64,000 bases of DNA, from NCBI GenBank assembly GCA_018222405.1, contig JAAFAI010000004.1:186001-250000 (forward strand), written 5' to 3'. Below, piece after piece: positions 28,186 through 39,043 of the stretch; position 1 is the stretch's first letter; each line of letters opens with the position of its first letter. Made by a program: the position numbers and the translations under genes. The notes under the pieces were generated by a model. That model did no database searches and was not told the origin of the DNA. It saw only the letters and a program-made list of their open reading frames with translations. Origin of the DNA: Gammaproteobacteria bacterium (GTDB lineage: Bacteria > Pseudomonadota > Gammaproteobacteria > Enterobacterales > Alteromonadaceae).

Positions 28186-28361
28186 GGCGTCCTCTTATTT
28201 TTAGGCTCACATAGTCATCTAGACGAAGAATCCGTATACTACCGCATGTCGACAACTGGCACCATTAAAACCATCTGCGACTTTGGTGGAGTGAACGTAC
28301 TCTGCCGGTAGCAGCAGGCTTGCCGTTAATTTGTTAGTGATAAATACAAGAAAAGAATTGA

Positions 28362-29780
28362 ATGCCACAGTCCCGATTTTCATTTCCGACCCAGACGCTG
28401 CATATCACCCCGGTAACACTGCCGGCTAACACGCCGTTGCAAGCTGTTTTTCAGCAGGTTGCCGGTGACAACTGGAGTTTATTGTACGACTCCGGCACCT
28501 CTACGCAGAGTAACAGTCGCTACGATATCGCGTTGTGGTCTCCGGCCCTCACCATCACCACCAAAGCGGGCACAACTGAAGTTCGGGCACAGGGTATTAC
28601 ACTTGAAACCATTGCCTGCAAAAATGAGTCACCACTGGACACGGCAAAACGCTACTTCACGGCGTTTCAGCGGAGTATTACGCTGGATGCTGAGAGCCCG
28701 CAATATGACGAGCTCCCTCTGGTGCTTGGGCTGGCCGGGTTCTGTAGTTACGATCTGGGCCGCGATTACGAGAGTCTGCCGGCGCTCAACCGTGATGAAT
28801 ACCAGTGCCCGGAAATGGCGCTGGGGATCTACAATCGTGCGCTTATTCATGATGTCCAGGAAGACCGCTGGTATTTTTGTCATACCGGTGCCGTTGCCGT
28901 ACCCGATTTTAACCAATGGTTAGCCAGCCCTTCTTCATCTTTTGCTATTAAAGGTGGCTGGCAAAGCAACATGACTCAGTCGCAGTACTGTAAAGCCTTG
29001 TCAGCCGTGCATGATTATCTGGTGGCCGGTGACTGCTACCAGGTGAATTTTGCGCAACGCTTTTCTACCCGCTACGAAGGCAGCCTGTGGGCTGCTTACC
29101 GCACTCTCACTCAAGCCAACAGTGTGCCATTTTCAGCGTTTATGCGCGTTGACGAGAGCGCCGTGCTAAGTCTGTCTCCGGAGCGTTTTATTCAGTGCCG
29201 TAATGGCGTTATTGAAACCAAGCCAATTAAGGGGACCCGGCCCCGTTTTGATACCCCGGCCGAAGATGCCGCCAGTGCCCAGTCGCTGTTAAATGCCGAG
29301 AAAGACCGGGCCGAAAATCTGATGATTGTTGATTTGCTGCGCAATGATATCAGCAAACACAGTGTGCCCGGCAGCCTGCAGGTGCCTGAGTTGTTCAAGC
29401 TTGAAAGCTACCCCGCGGTGCATCACATGGTCACCAGGATCACCAGTAAACTGGCCCCGGGCAGCCACCCGCTGGATTTGCTTGCTGGCTGCTTTCCCGG
29501 TGGCTCTATCACCGGCGCGCCCAAAATTCGCGCGATGGAAATTATTGAAGAGTTAGAGCCTAATCGCCGTGGCATTTATTGTGGCAGCTTTTTATATCTG
29601 GGCTTAAAGAACGATCTGGACTCGAGCATTTGTATCCGCACCCTGCTGGGTGAGCACAACCAGCTGTTCTGCTGGGCCGGCGGTGGCATTGTGCTTGATT
29701 CCAATGCAGCTGAAGAATATCAGGAAACTCTGGATAAGGTCGCTCGTATCCTGCCAGTACTGGAGGCCAGTGGTGAATAA
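28362..29780 (+). CDS. pabB: Aminodeoxychorismate synthase component I
   Basis: PabB aminates chorismate to 4-amino-4-deoxychorismate for folate synthesis, using ammonia from the PabA subunit. The 472-residue length fits. The chorismate-binding motifs are SLSPERFIQ, the PIKGT motif (residues near 288-292) with its active-site Lys, and GCFPGGSITGAPKIRAMEII. The N-terminal Trp-binding-like half is degenerate, as usual in PabB. pabA is not adjacent. It overlaps the next gene, nudL, by 8 bases. Confidence 0.93.
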   Translation: MPQSRFSFPTQTLHITPVTLPANTPLQAVFQQVAGDNWSLLYDSGTSTQSNSRYDIALWSPALTITTKAGTTEVRAQGITLETIACKNESPLDTAKRYFTAFQRSITLDAESPQYDELPLVLGLAGFCSYDLGRDYESLPALNRDEYQCPEMALGIYNRALIHDVQEDRWYFCHTGAVAVPDFNQWLASPSSSFAIKGGWQSNMTQSQYCKALSAVHDYLVAGDCYQVNFAQRFSTRYEGSLWAAYRTLTQANSVPFSAFMRVDESAVLSLSPERFIQCRNGVIETKPIKGTRPRFDTPAEDAASAQSLLNAEKDRAENLMIVDLLRNDISKHSVPGSLQVPELFKLESYPAVHHMVTRITSKLAPGSHPLDLLAGCFPGGSITGAPKIRAMEIIEELEPNRRGIYCGSFLYLGLKNDLDSSICIRTLLGEHNQLFCWAGGGIVLDSNAAEEYQETLDKVARILPVLEASGE

Positions 29781-30351
29781 GGCCGCTTTTCTGCACCGCT
29801 TTCATTCGTCGCCGCCACTGGCGGTGAGTGATGACTACCCGCTTACTCATGCCGGGCGTGCAGCAGGCGTTCTGGTGCCGCTTATCGACCGGCCGGAAGG
29901 TCTTACGGTGCTGCTCACTCAACGAGCCTTACACCTGGCTCATCACCCCGGGCAAATTAGTTTTCCCGGCGGTAAACAGGAAGAGCAGGATAAGGACCTG
30001 ATAGACACTGCTCTCCGTGAAGCCTGGGAAGAAATTGGCCTGCCCCGGCAGAATTGCCAGGTGATCGGGGTGATGCCTGAGCACCGAACTATCACCGGAT
30101 TTTGTATCACTGCCGTGGTCGCGATTGTGGAGCCTGAATTCGATATCATTATTGATAGCAATGAGGTAAGCGACACCTTTGAGGTACCGCTGGCGTTTCT
30201 GCTCAATACCAATAATTACATCACCGAGCATTTTCATCGCGGGCCGCTCACCAATCCGGTTCACTTTATTCCCTGGCAAAATCGCATGATTTGGGGGGCT
30301 ACAGCCGCCTTGTTGCGCAATCTGGCGTCAATTTTTACTGACAACAATTAA
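29773..30351 (+). CDS. nudL: CoA pyrophosphatase (Nudix)
   Basis: NudL cleaves CoA to 4'-phosphopantetheine and 3',5'-ADP. The 192-residue protein has the family-specific segment LLTQRALHLAHHPGQISFPGG (given as the LLTQRA and GQISFPGG halves) and the Nudix box ending REAWEEIGL with its metal-binding Glu residues. I chose the GTG at 29773, inside the end of pabB, because the protein then starts NKAAFLHRF as in homologues and stays coupled to pabB. The same pabB-nudL order is common in gammaproteobacteria. Confidence 0.9.
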   Translation: MNKAAFLHRFHSSPPLAVSDDYPLTHAGRAAGVLVPLIDRPEGLTVLLTQRALHLAHHPGQISFPGGKQEEQDKDLIDTALREAWEEIGLPRQNCQVIGVMPEHRTITGFCITAVVAIVEPEFDIIIDSNEVSDTFEVPLAFLLNTNNYITEHFHRGPLTNPVHFIPWQNRMIWGATAALLRNLASIFTDNN

Positions 30352-30478
30352 TTGCCGCACAATAAGCGCGCTGCTTATCAATAGAAATTCTCATGGTACC
30401 ATTAGGTTAACTGGTTTGTTCTGCTTCCCGTAGACGGGCAAAATGGAATGATAATTACAATAATGGTAAACGCATCTA

Positions 30479-31849
30479 ATGATTAGTGTATTTGATATGT
30501 TCAGTGTGGGCATTGGCCCATCCAGCTCGCATACCGTTGGCCCCATGAACGCGGCCGCGGAATTTGTTGATGAACTTAAAAGCCAGCAACTCATCAATCG
30601 GGTCACTCATGTAACCACCGAGTTATTCGGTTCACTTGGCCAGACCGGAAAAGGCCACGGCAGCGGCAAGGCGGTTATTCTGGGTTTACTCGGTGAGCGC
30701 CCTGAAACCATTGATGTCGACAACATTGACACCTGGCTGGCGGATATCGAAGCCAATGAAACACTCAATCTTGGAGGCGAGAAATCTATTCGCTTTCCAC
30801 GTACCAAAGCCATTGTGTTTCATCGGCGTAAAACCTTGCCCCGCCACGCTAACGCCATGACTTTACACGCCTTTGATGGCGAAAACTTGCTCTTGTCACA
30901 AACCTATTATTCTATCGGTGGCGGTTTTATCGTGCGTGACGATCAGTGGGATGAGGCCAAGCAGGAAGCCAAACAAATCAGCAATACCGTGCCCTTTAGT
31001 TTTCGTACCGCCAGCCAGTTACTGAGTCTGTGCAAAGAACAAGGTTTAAGCATTAGCGCGTTAATGCTCAAAAATGAACAGGCGCTGCATCCGGGTAAAG
31101 ACATCAAGACCCGCTTACAGGAACTGTGGATGACCATGGATGCCTGTATCGAACGCGGTATCGAGAGTGAAGGTATTTTACCCGGTGGTTTAAAAGTCAT
31201 GCGCCGCGCGCCTTCTCTTTACCACCGGTTAATGACCGAATACAGTGGCGATCCCATGCAGCCTCTGGATTGGGTTAACCTGTTTGCCCTGGCCGTTAAC
31301 GAGGAAAATGCCGCCGGCGGCCGCGTGGTTACCGCGCCCACTAATGGTGCCGCGGGAATTATTCCGGCTGTACTTAAGTACGTCGATAAATTTGTCCGCC
31401 CGGTTGATAAAGACATTGCCAGCCGCTTTTTATTAACCGCCGGAGCAATCGGCATTTTATATAAAGAAAATGCCTCAATCTCCGGTGCTGAAGTAGGCTG
31501 TCAGGGCGAAGTGGGTGTTGCGTGCTCTATGGCTGCCGGCGCCTTAACTGAAGTGCTGGGCGGCAATATTGCGGCGGTCGAATGTGCAGCTGAAATTGGT
31601 ATGGAGCACAACCTTGGTCTCACCTGCGATCCGGTGGGTGGCCTGGTACAAGTGCCCTGTATTGAACGTAATGCCATGGGAGCAATTAAGGCCATTAATG
31701 CGTCCCGCCTTGCCCTGCGTGGTACCGGCGAACAAAAAGTGTCTCTCGATAAAGTAATTAAAACCATGCGGGATACCGGCGCCGATATGAAAACCAAATA
31801 CAAAGAAACCGCCCGGGGTGGTCTGGCAGTAAATATTATCGAATGCTAA
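30479..31849 (+). CDS. sdaA: L-serine ammonia-lyase, iron-sulfur, single chain
   Basis: Converts L-serine to pyruvate and ammonia with an oxygen-sensitive 4Fe-4S cluster. The 456-residue chain has the N-terminal beta domain ([22 protein letters not shown]) and the alpha domain with the [13 protein letters not shown] motif ([15 protein letters not shown]) and Cys in [15 protein letters not shown] and [11 protein letters not shown]. It ends 14 bases inside the convergent pectate lyase gene, so the two stops overlap. Confidence 0.94.
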   Translation: MISVFDMFSVGIGPSSSHTVGPMNAAAEFVDELKSQQLINRVTHVTTELFGSLGQTGKGHGSGKAVILGLLGERPETIDVDNIDTWLADIEANETLNLGGEKSIRFPRTKAIVFHRRKTLPRHANAMTLHAFDGENLLLSQTYYSIGGGFIVRDDQWDEAKQEAKQISNTVPFSFRTASQLLSLCKEQGLSISALMLKNEQALHPGKDIKTRLQELWMTMDACIERGIESEGILPGGLKVMRRAPSLYHRLMTEYSGDPMQPLDWVNLFALAVNEENAAGGRVVTAPTNGAAGIIPAVLKYVDKFVRPVDKDIASRFLLTAGAIGILYKENASISGAEVGCQGEVGVACSMAAGALTEVLGGNIAAVECAAEIGMEHNLGLTCDPVGGLVQVPCIERNAMGAIKAINASRLALRGTGEQKVSLDKVIKTMRDTGADMKTKYKETARGGLAVNIIEC

Positions 31850-32990
31850 TGCCATCGGCAGCGTGATTTTGCTGCCAGGCTTTATATTCATCGGCCAACA
31901 GGGGCGCTGGCCAGCGCCCATACCAGTCGTAACCTGTGCGACGTTCCCGGGATATTTGTGCCAGTGTATCTACCCGCAGTCCTTGCCGGTTAGCAAGTAA
32001 TGGCTGATGAGTGGTTAGATCGTAAAACCTTGCCCAGATAGGCGGTCTATCTGCGGTGGTAACAATCACCCTGTCCCACGTTGAGGTATGGTACTTATAT
32101 CTTACCAGCTCTGCTTCAACCTGCACCATGTCGATTCCGGTTAACGCATTATTCTTAAACCACGCCATAGCATTATGAATAGCCTGACGTTTTCTGGGAG
32201 AAGGCGTAGGATCGCTCATCAGATAACGCACCACATCCACACTTTCCCGGCTTACCAGCGAAGCTAATTCAAAAGCACGGCCCTGAGTGGGTAGCAAACT
32301 GATTGCATCGTACTGGCCAGCCCAGATGGTAAGCTCACCACCTGTTTTTACCTGTAGGTCAAGGAGTAATGCATCGCCGCGGCTGTGCGCTTCACTTAAT
32401 TGCCTTACCAAATCGGCGGGTAGAAAATCAAAGCGCTGACTGCCGAGTTTGATTTCCTGTAACAAGCCAAGCACACCGGCCATCACATCATCCATAATGG
32501 TAATGTGACCATAATAGCGTTCGGTGCTTGGCGGAGAGTGGGTAAAGCCACCATTGGCAAGCTGGACTGATAAAATAAATCGCAGGCCGCGAATTACGGC
32601 TTGCTGATACTTTTCATCACCGGTTTGTTGATACGCTTCGGCCAGATAGCGGATTTGCGGGTACACATTGCGGTTATCAAAGCTGGTATCCGTGGCATTA
32701 TACAATGCGGCCTGGCGGATAATTTCCTGCTCAGACATGATCCTTAACGGGTTAATGTTTTCTGGCCAGCCACCGTTAGCTCTTTGATAACGCAATATAT
32801 TTTCGGCAATCAAACGTATTTGATGAAGTGCATAGCGCGGCTGTGGGTCACGATGATTCTGGTCGTTCCAGTGCTTAATGACATCACTGAAACCCGCCAC
32901 CTCAATGGCTTTATACTGACTTTCTGAAGTTTGACAACCGCTGCAAGCAAGCGCCACCGTTACAGCCAACACCAGTTGTTTTATTGCCAC
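31836..32990 (-). CDS. Pectate lyase family PL10, lipoprotein
   Basis: PL10 enzymes cleave polygalacturonate by beta-elimination. The 384-residue chain starts with a lipoprotein signal whose lipobox is LACSGC, so it is probably anchored to the outer membrane. Family motifs in order: [25 protein letters not shown], the second repeat [10 protein letters not shown], the catalytic-region [38 protein letters not shown], and the C-terminal ARFYDL and [10 protein letters not shown]. The GTG at 32990 is favoured by GGGAAG 7 bases upstream; a TTG at 32996 is closer than useful to that site. It is not part of a visible pectin locus. Confidence 0.88.
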   Translation of the reverse strand: MAIKQLVLAVTVALACSGCQTSESQYKAIEVAGFSDVIKHWNDQNHRDPQPRYALHQIRLIAENILRYQRANGGWPENINPLRIMSEQEIIRQAALYNATDTSFDNRNVYPQIRYLAEAYQQTGDEKYQQAVIRGLRFILSVQLANGGFTHSPPSTERYYGHITIMDDVMAGVLGLLQEIKLGSQRFDFLPADLVRQLSEAHSRGDALLLDLQVKTGGELTIWAGQYDAISLLPTQGRAFELASLVSRESVDVVRYLMSDPTPSPRKRQAIHNAMAWFKNNALTGIDMVQVEAELVRYKYHTSTWDRVIVTTADRPPIWARFYDLTTHQPLLANRQGLRVDTLAQISRERRTGYDWYGRWPAPLLADEYKAWQQNHAADGISIR

Positions 32991-33052
32991 AGACAACTTC
33001 CCTGATAAACCTTTGGTAATTATTTTAGCGATCCGGACAATATGTCACCGGA

Positions 33053-34093
<1,041 letters not shown>

Positions 34094-34119
34094 CTAATCT
34101 GTCGACAAGCTAAATCGCA

Positions 34120-34175
34120 TGCTTATGCAAAAGTAGAGGAATTAGTTATTATTATGTTGGATACTAGCATAAGCA
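34120..34175. promoter_or_regulatory. Spaced inverted repeat between cysB and the histidine kinase gene
   Basis: TGCTTATGC (34120-34128) and GCATAAGCA (34167-34175) are exact 9-bp inverse copies 38 bp apart, inside the divergent promoter region. The left arm is itself near-palindromic (GCATGC). It may bind a regulator of either gene; no protein is assigned. Confidence 0.35.
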
Positions 34176-34203
34176 AGTCTGAGAACAATTGGAAGTAACA
34201 GAA

Positions 34204-34929
34204 ATGACAACCCGTTCTGAGGAAAACAACAACACTGAACTCTCTACAGACTCACAGTTTGATTTTTCAACTGTACTGGCGGCAGCGGTGCACGATATGA
34301 AAAATTCACTGAATCTGTTAGTGCAGTCGGTTGAACAAATAGTTTCCACACTTCCGCCAGAGCTTACCGAGACTCGTGGTCAGATTGTCGATTTACATTA
34401 CGAAGCCAACCGCATGAACACCGGGCTGGTGCAAATCTTATCGCTCTACCGGGCCAATCGCGAAACCCTGCCGGTTATGATTGACCAGTGTTTTATTAAT
34501 GAATTACTTGAAGATATTGTGTTATCTAACCAGCTTTATGCTTCGCAGAAAAACATAACGATTCAAAATCACTGCACTGATGAACTTGCCTGGTACCTGG
34601 ACGCAGATCTTATGTACCTGTTAATTAATGATGTTTTGATAAATGCGCTTCGATATGGTAAATCAGACATTATTATCAATGCGTATCAACAAGATGGCTA
34701 TTTAGTTGTTAAAGTAGAAGACGACGGAAATGGCTATCCGGATCACATGCTGGTGACTGCTGATACCAAACCTTCAGATTTTAACGTAACTCAGGGCCGC
34801 ACTGGCCTGGGATTGTATTTTGCGCATCTGATTGCCAGAGCACATGCAAAGGGTGAAAAACAGGGTTTTATTACGCTGTCTAACGGCGGAACTTTAGGTG
34901 GTGGCGTATTTGAAGTTAATATCCCCTGA
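34204..34929 (+). CDS. Soluble sensor histidine kinase
   Basis: A 241-residue cytoplasmic histidine kinase without transmembrane segments. The phospho-acceptor His is in VHDMKNSLN, an unusual H-box of the HDxKN type. The ATP-binding domain carries the N box (LINDVLINALRYG), the G1 box VEDDGNGYP and the G2 box GRTGLGLYFAHLIA. No sensor domain and no receiver gene are adjacent, so its partner is elsewhere. The ATG at 34204 has GGAAG 8 bases upstream; a TTG at 34189 is less likely. It is followed 58 bases later by a membrane coiled-coil gene. Confidence 0.82.
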   Translation: MTTRSEENNNTELSTDSQFDFSTVLAAAVHDMKNSLNLLVQSVEQIVSTLPPELTETRGQIVDLHYEANRMNTGLVQILSLYRANRETLPVMIDQCFINELLEDIVLSNQLYASQKNITIQNHCTDELAWYLDADLMYLLINDVLINALRYGKSDIIINAYQQDGYLVVKVEDDGNGYPDHMLVTADTKPSDFNVTQGRTGLGLYFAHLIARAHAKGEKQGFITLSNGGTLGGGVFEVNIP

Positions 34930-34987
34930 GTTCGGGCCGATAAACCAATAACAACGATAAAAGCAATACACAGACGGGAAGCACTCA

Positions 34988-35749
34988 ATGACATTTATAA
35001 TCATCATTGTACTGATAGTAGTGCTGGTAGTACTGGCCATTGTGGTCAATGCCTATCAACAGTACAAAGCGAAGATCGATGCCGAGCGTCGGGCCGAAGT
35101 AGCCAAGCAGCGCACCATCATCGATGAGACAGAAAATGTCCTGATGGCGACCTCTCAGATGCCTATTTCTCAGGGGCTGATTAAAATTTTACTCAAACGT
35201 ATACAACGCGCTCTGCAGGTTACCCACGAGCTCAACCCTAACTCACCGGATATTAAACAGCACCTCGAAGACATCAGCGCCCGCATCAAATCCATGGATA
35301 TTGAGCCGGATAATAATAACCAGTTTGCGCTACCTGAAACAGACAAAATGATTATTCAGTATATTCAGGCGGTTAAAAAGCTTCGTGTAATGCTGCGTAC
35401 GGAAAGAAGTAAAGGGAAGGTTGACGGCAGTACCTATCTGGAACAAGACAAAATACTTGAGAGGTTGCAGTTAAAAGTGAATGTTGAAACACTCATTCGC
35501 CGTGGTCGCGGCGCTCAGCAAACCAATATGCTCGGCTCTGCACGACAGTATTACGAGAAAGCCATTACCGCACTTGAAGCCCAAACTCAGCCGGATGAAT
35601 TTGTTCAGTCCCGTATGGAATGGCTGAACCAACAGTTAAAAGACATTCAGGAAAATCTCAAAAACGCCAATGCCCAGGACCGCGCTAAGCGCCGTGAAGA
35701 AGAACGCGATGAACTGGACGAATTATTTGCACCCAAGAAGAAATGGTAA
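34988..35749 (+). CDS. Membrane-anchored coiled-coil protein of unknown function
   Basis: A 253-residue protein that starts with one long hydrophobic helix (about 3-23) followed by a basic and acidic helical region. The middle contains LIKILLKRIQRALQ and a region that resembles two TPR-like helices (GSARQYYEKAITALEAQ). The end is highly charged (KRREEERDELDELFAPKKKW). I do not recognise a defined family beyond similar proteins seen in Alteromonadales. It follows the histidine kinase closely and may be its partner. Confidence 0.65.
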   Translation: MTFIIIIVLIVVLVVLAIVVNAYQQYKAKIDAERRAEVAKQRTIIDETENVLMATSQMPISQGLIKILLKRIQRALQVTHELNPNSPDIKQHLEDISARIKSMDIEPDNNNQFALPETDKMIIQYIQAVKKLRVMLRTERSKGKVDGSTYLEQDKILERLQLKVNVETLIRRGRGAQQTNMLGSARQYYEKAITALEAQTQPDEFVQSRMEWLNQQLKDIQENLKNANAQDRAKRREEERDELDELFAPKKKW

Positions 35750-35891
35750 CCCTTGGCATAGGCGTAAACACCTATCAAAAAATAAATGGTTCGCTATAGC
35801 TATAATTTGTTAACCTCCCTAACTTTTACATTTTCGTTACAATAATTCTGTGCTACTGTCAGTTTTCTAAACCAGTATCGCGGAGTAGTTA

Positions 35892-36851
35892 ATGGCATTT
35901 GGTCGTCGTCATTTTTTAAAGTCCAGCGCAGCATTAGCCACCCTCGCCGGCTCACCTTTATTGTGGTCATGTTCAGAGCAGAAACCCTCAGCAGCCTGCA
36001 ATAGCGCTGCAGACTATGGCGTTCAACTCTATATGTTCAGAGAAAGCTTTGCCAAAGATCCCAAAGGTACGCTGGCACAGATAGCCGCTATGGGATTTAC
36101 GCAGGTCGAACCTTTTGGCTTGGGCGGCTTTATCGGCATACCCGGGGCGCCGTTTTTTGGTCTGTCGATAGATGAAATAGCCAGTGCCCTGAAGGCAGTC
36201 AATCTCAAAACCCCTACTGCCCACGTGAGTGGAAAGCTTGATGATGCGAATCATACCCACGAACTGGCCAGCAAACTGGGCATTGACTATTTTATAGAAC
36301 CACTGGCACAAGAATTACTGGCTTTTAACGGTGGTAAAGTGAGCATCGCTGTACCGGATACTGCCGATAAAGTGCTGCAGATGGCCAACAGAATTAACCT
36401 GCGAGGTAAGAAATTCCACGATCAGGGGTTTGGTTTTGCTTACCACAACCACCATATGGAATTCGCTCAGGTAGAAGGCAAAAGCATACTCGACTGGTTA
36501 ATGGAGAACACCGATCCGAACTATGTAAAGCTACAATTGGATCTGGGTTGGGTGGCCGTAGCCGACATTGCACCTCTGGAAGCGCTGCAAAAATATGGCG
36601 ACCGGGTTATTGGTTGCCATATGAAAGACCGTGACTACAGCGTTCGCGTTTTACCAGGTGAGACTGATGAACTGATGCCAGAAGCACTGCAGGTGAAAGC
36701 GCCGGGCCAGGGCGGTATCGATTTCACGCCAATCCTCGCTTATCTGGATGAACATAATATCCAAAATCGCTATGTAGAGGTAGACGTTACTGCTCAACCG
36801 TTTGAAGATGCAAAATTTGGCCTCGCCCATTTACAAAAGTTGTGTCGCTAA
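35892..36851 (+). CDS. Tat-exported sugar isomerase/epimerase-like lipoprotein
   Basis: A 319-residue protein with a Tat signal (RRHFLKSSAALATLAG) and a lipobox-like LWSC (about residues 24-27), so it may be a periplasmic lipoprotein. The rest is a xylose isomerase-like TIM barrel, with metal-binding candidates in GFAYHNHHMEF, LQLDLGWVAVAD and VIGCHMKDRDY. Export of this fold is common in marine bacteria, often for keto-sugar or inositol catabolism, but the substrate is not indicated by neighbours. The ATG has GGAG 8 bases upstream. Confidence 0.82.
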   Translation: MAFGRRHFLKSSAALATLAGSPLLWSCSEQKPSAACNSAADYGVQLYMFRESFAKDPKGTLAQIAAMGFTQVEPFGLGGFIGIPGAPFFGLSIDEIASALKAVNLKTPTAHVSGKLDDANHTHELASKLGIDYFIEPLAQELLAFNGGKVSIAVPDTADKVLQMANRINLRGKKFHDQGFGFAYHNHHMEFAQVEGKSILDWLMENTDPNYVKLQLDLGWVAVADIAPLEALQKYGDRVIGCHMKDRDYSVRVLPGETDELMPEALQVKAPGQGGIDFTPILAYLDEHNIQNRYVEVDVTAQPFEDAKFGLAHLQKLCR

Positions 36852-36860
36852 CCAATACGT

Positions 36861-36888
36861 AACAGATGGGCCGCGCAGGCCCTCTGTT
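36861..36888. terminator. Bidirectional hairpin between convergent genes
   Basis: AACAGATGGGCC (36861-36872) pairs with GGCCCTCTGTT (36878-36888), with one bulged T. It lies between the sugar isomerase stop and the GlcG stop and ends in TTT on the plus strand. The right arm overlaps the GlcG stop codon. Confidence 0.55.
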
Positions 36889-37283
36889 TATCCTAAAGCC
36901 GCCCGCGCTATAGCTAAGTCTTCCTCAGCACTGCCACCAGAAATACCAATCGCGCCGATTTGATTATCATCACCGGCAAAGATGGGCACCCCGCCATTAA
37001 AGCCCATCAGGTTTTCATTTGACAATTCGAAACCGGTGAGCTGTTCACTGCGGATCAGCGCACCTAGCTGACCTGATTCCAAAGGAAACAAAGCTGAAGT
37101 TCGCGCTTTTTTAATTGCGATATCCACCGAGCCCAGGAAAGCGCCGTCCATTCGTTCAAAAGCTACCAAATGGGCACCGCTGTCAACAACGGCAATACAC
37201 ACTTTGATGCCAAGCTGCTCTGATTTATGGATGGCATCGGCGATATGGCGACGCGCCGCCGCAAGCGTCATAGTTGTGGTCAT
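36888..37283 (-). CDS. GlcG/HbpS family heme-binding-like protein
   Basis: A 131-residue protein of the GlcG/HbpS family. Seen are the N-terminal LAAARRHIADAIHKSEQLG, the central VVDSGAHLVAFERMDGA and the C-terminal IGAIGISGGSAEEDLAIARAAL. Family members bind heme or small ligands and are often encoded near oxidation pathways. It is followed at its promoter side by a LysR gene on the same strand 57 bases upstream, so it may be regulated with it. The specific role is unknown. Confidence 0.85.
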   Translation of the reverse strand: MTTTMTLAAARRHIADAIHKSEQLGIKVCIAVVDSGAHLVAFERMDGAFLGSVDIAIKKARTSALFPLESGQLGALIRSEQLTGFELSNENLMGFNGGVPIFAGDDNQIGAIGISGGSAEEDLAIARAALG

Positions 37284-37340
37284 AGGCTTTCCGTAATCGA
37301 TTTTTTGCTTACCTTGCCTAATTTAACTCAATGATTCAAT

Positions 37341-38234
37341 TTACAAATTTGTAGAGTAATCTGTCACTACCTGCTGCCACAGCGTTTGCGCTGCCACCGC
37401 CATTACACCGCGATTAGCCCGTACCATCCCTACCCGCTTGACCAGCGGACTACCTTCAATGTCACGGCAAATTAATCCCTTGCGTAGCATTTGTTCGAGG
37501 CACAACGAAGGCACCACTGAGATCCCCATGCCGTGGGCAATAAGCTGACCAATGGTGCCGTACTGGCCCGTTTCTGCCACAATATTAAGCTGACCGTACT
37601 CGGCCGTCATCACTTCTGTCCATTGCCTGACACTGGAACCCCGGTTAGGAGAAATAAACGGCTGACTGACAATATCTTCGAGGGTAATGGTTCGACTCGC
37701 TCCAAGTGGGTGATCGGCCGGCATGACGGCCACAAACCGGTCGGTAAATAATGGGAAAAACTCCAGGTTATCGGTACTTTCCGGTTCGAAACAAAAACCG
37801 ATGTCTACCCGGCCAGACAGCACAGCCTGCAGGGTTTCTTCCATGATGACATCTAGTACCCGCACCCGGATATTGCTGAATTGCTGATGAAACCGCACCA
37901 GAATGCCCGGCAGTTTAGACTCTGCAAAAGATGGCATCGCTGCGACAGCCAGGCGCCCCTGAGCCATAGCAAAGAGATTCTGTACGCCTTCCACCGCGTC
38001 ATCCCAGTCGTGCAGTAAGCGCCGCGCATGAGGCAAAAAGGTTTCGCCCTCTGGGGTAAGCTGTACCCGTCGGGTTGTGCGGCTAAATAACTGACCGCCC
38101 AGCTGCTCTTCCATTTTTTTTATCGAACTGGATAACGCGGGTTGGGTCACAAACAGTTTTTCTGCAGCTTCGGCAAAGGTGGCTGATTCTGCCACACATA
38201 AAAAGGCCTGCATATTGCGGTAAGAGATACTCAT
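37341..38234 (-). CDS. LysR-family transcriptional regulator
   Basis: A 297-residue LysR protein with an N-terminal winged helix (ATFAEAAEKLFVTQPALSSSIKKMEEQLGG is the DNA-binding region, residues about 18-47) and a type 2 periplasmic-binding ligand domain. It is divergent from scoAB, the usual arrangement for a regulator of the neighbouring operon. A T-N11-A-like palindrome lies between them. The effector is probably a ketone-body or acyl-CoA metabolite, by inference only. Confidence 0.88.
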   Translation of the reverse strand: MSISYRNMQAFLCVAESATFAEAAEKLFVTQPALSSSIKKMEEQLGGQLFSRTTRRVQLTPEGETFLPHARRLLHDWDDAVEGVQNLFAMAQGRLAVAAMPSFAESKLPGILVRFHQQFSNIRVRVLDVIMEETLQAVLSGRVDIGFCFEPESTDNLEFFPLFTDRFVAVMPADHPLGASRTITLEDIVSQPFISPNRGSSVRQWTEVMTAEYGQLNIVAETGQYGTIGQLIAHGMGISVVPSLCLEQMLRKGLICRDIEGSPLVKRVGMVRANRGVMAVAAQTLWQQVVTDYSTNL

Positions 38235-38250
38235 ATTAATAAATTTTATT

Positions 38251-38264
38251 TATCAAAAGTGATA
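38251..38264. promoter_or_regulatory. LysR-type operator candidate before scoAB
   Basis: TATCA-AAAG-TGATA is a perfect 5-bp dyad containing the T-N11-A pattern of LysR binding sites. It lies 17 bases upstream of the LysR start and about 72 bases before scoA, in the divergent promoter region. Confidence 0.45.
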
Positions 38265-38335
38265 TTTAATTAATTTTACAAAATTTTAACCCTGATTGAT
38301 ACTAGCTGTGTTCATTACTTAAAGGAGAGTATGCT

Positions 38336-39034
38336 ATGTCTGGTTTCGATAAAGTCGTATCCAGTTTTGATGCCGCGATGGAAGGGTTAGAAGATAACAT
38401 GACCGTTATCGCCGGTGGATTTGGCCTGTGTGGTATTCCTGAGGGCAGCATTGCCCAAATCAAAAAGATGGGAACCAAAGGGCTGACAATCGTATCGAAT
38501 AACTGTGGTGTTGATGGCTTTGGCCTGGGCATTCTGCTCGAAGATAAGCAAATCAAGAAAATGATTTCATCTTACGTAGGTGAAAATGCCTTGTTTGAAC
38601 AGCAACTGCTTAATGGTGAGCTGGAAGTAGAACTAACACCACAAGGTACACTGGCCGAAAAAATGCGCGCTGGCGGTGCCGGTATCCCGGCTTTCTATAC
38701 AGCAACCGGTTACGGTACGCCGGTTGGTGAAGGCAAAGAAGTTAAAGAGTTTAACGGCCGCCCCTACATTCTTGAAGAATCTATTACCGGCGACTTCGCT
38801 ATCGTGAAAGCCTGGAAAGCAGACCGTTACGGCAATTGTATTTATCGCCACACTGCACAGAACTTTAACCCAATGGCCGCAACAGCCGGTAAAATCACCG
38901 TAGTAGAAGTGGAAGAAATTGTAGAACCGGGTACATTAGATCCAGCTCACATTCACACGCCGGGCATTTATGTGGATCGGGTTATCCAGGGTACGTTTGA
39001 AAAACGTATCGAACGTCGCGTAACGGCTAAATAG
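38336..39034 (+). CDS. scoA: 3-oxoacid CoA-transferase subunit A
   Basis: The alpha subunit of the transferase that moves CoA from succinyl-CoA to acetoacetate or a related 3-oxoacid. The 232-residue product has the CoA-transferase family I start [15 protein letters not shown], the glycine loop [11 protein letters not shown] (about 27-37) and [21 protein letters not shown] lies 10 bases before the ATG. It forms an operon with scoB, 9 bases downstream, and is probably controlled by the divergent LysR gene. Confidence 0.93.
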   Translation: MSGFDKVVSSFDAAMEGLEDNMTVIAGGFGLCGIPEGSIAQIKKMGTKGLTIVSNNCGVDGFGLGILLEDKQIKKMISSYVGENALFEQQLLNGELEVELTPQGTLAEKMRAGGAGIPAFYTATGYGTPVGEGKEVKEFNGRPYILEESITGDFAIVKAWKADRYGNCIYRHTAQNFNPMAATAGKITVVEVEEIVEPGTLDPAHIHTPGIYVDRVIQGTFEKRIERRVTAK

Positions 39035-39043
39035 GAGGCAGTC

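Noticed and set aside
29560..29922. ORFs antisense to pabB and nudL
   Set aside because: They are shadows of strongly supported genes, and none has a recognisable motif.
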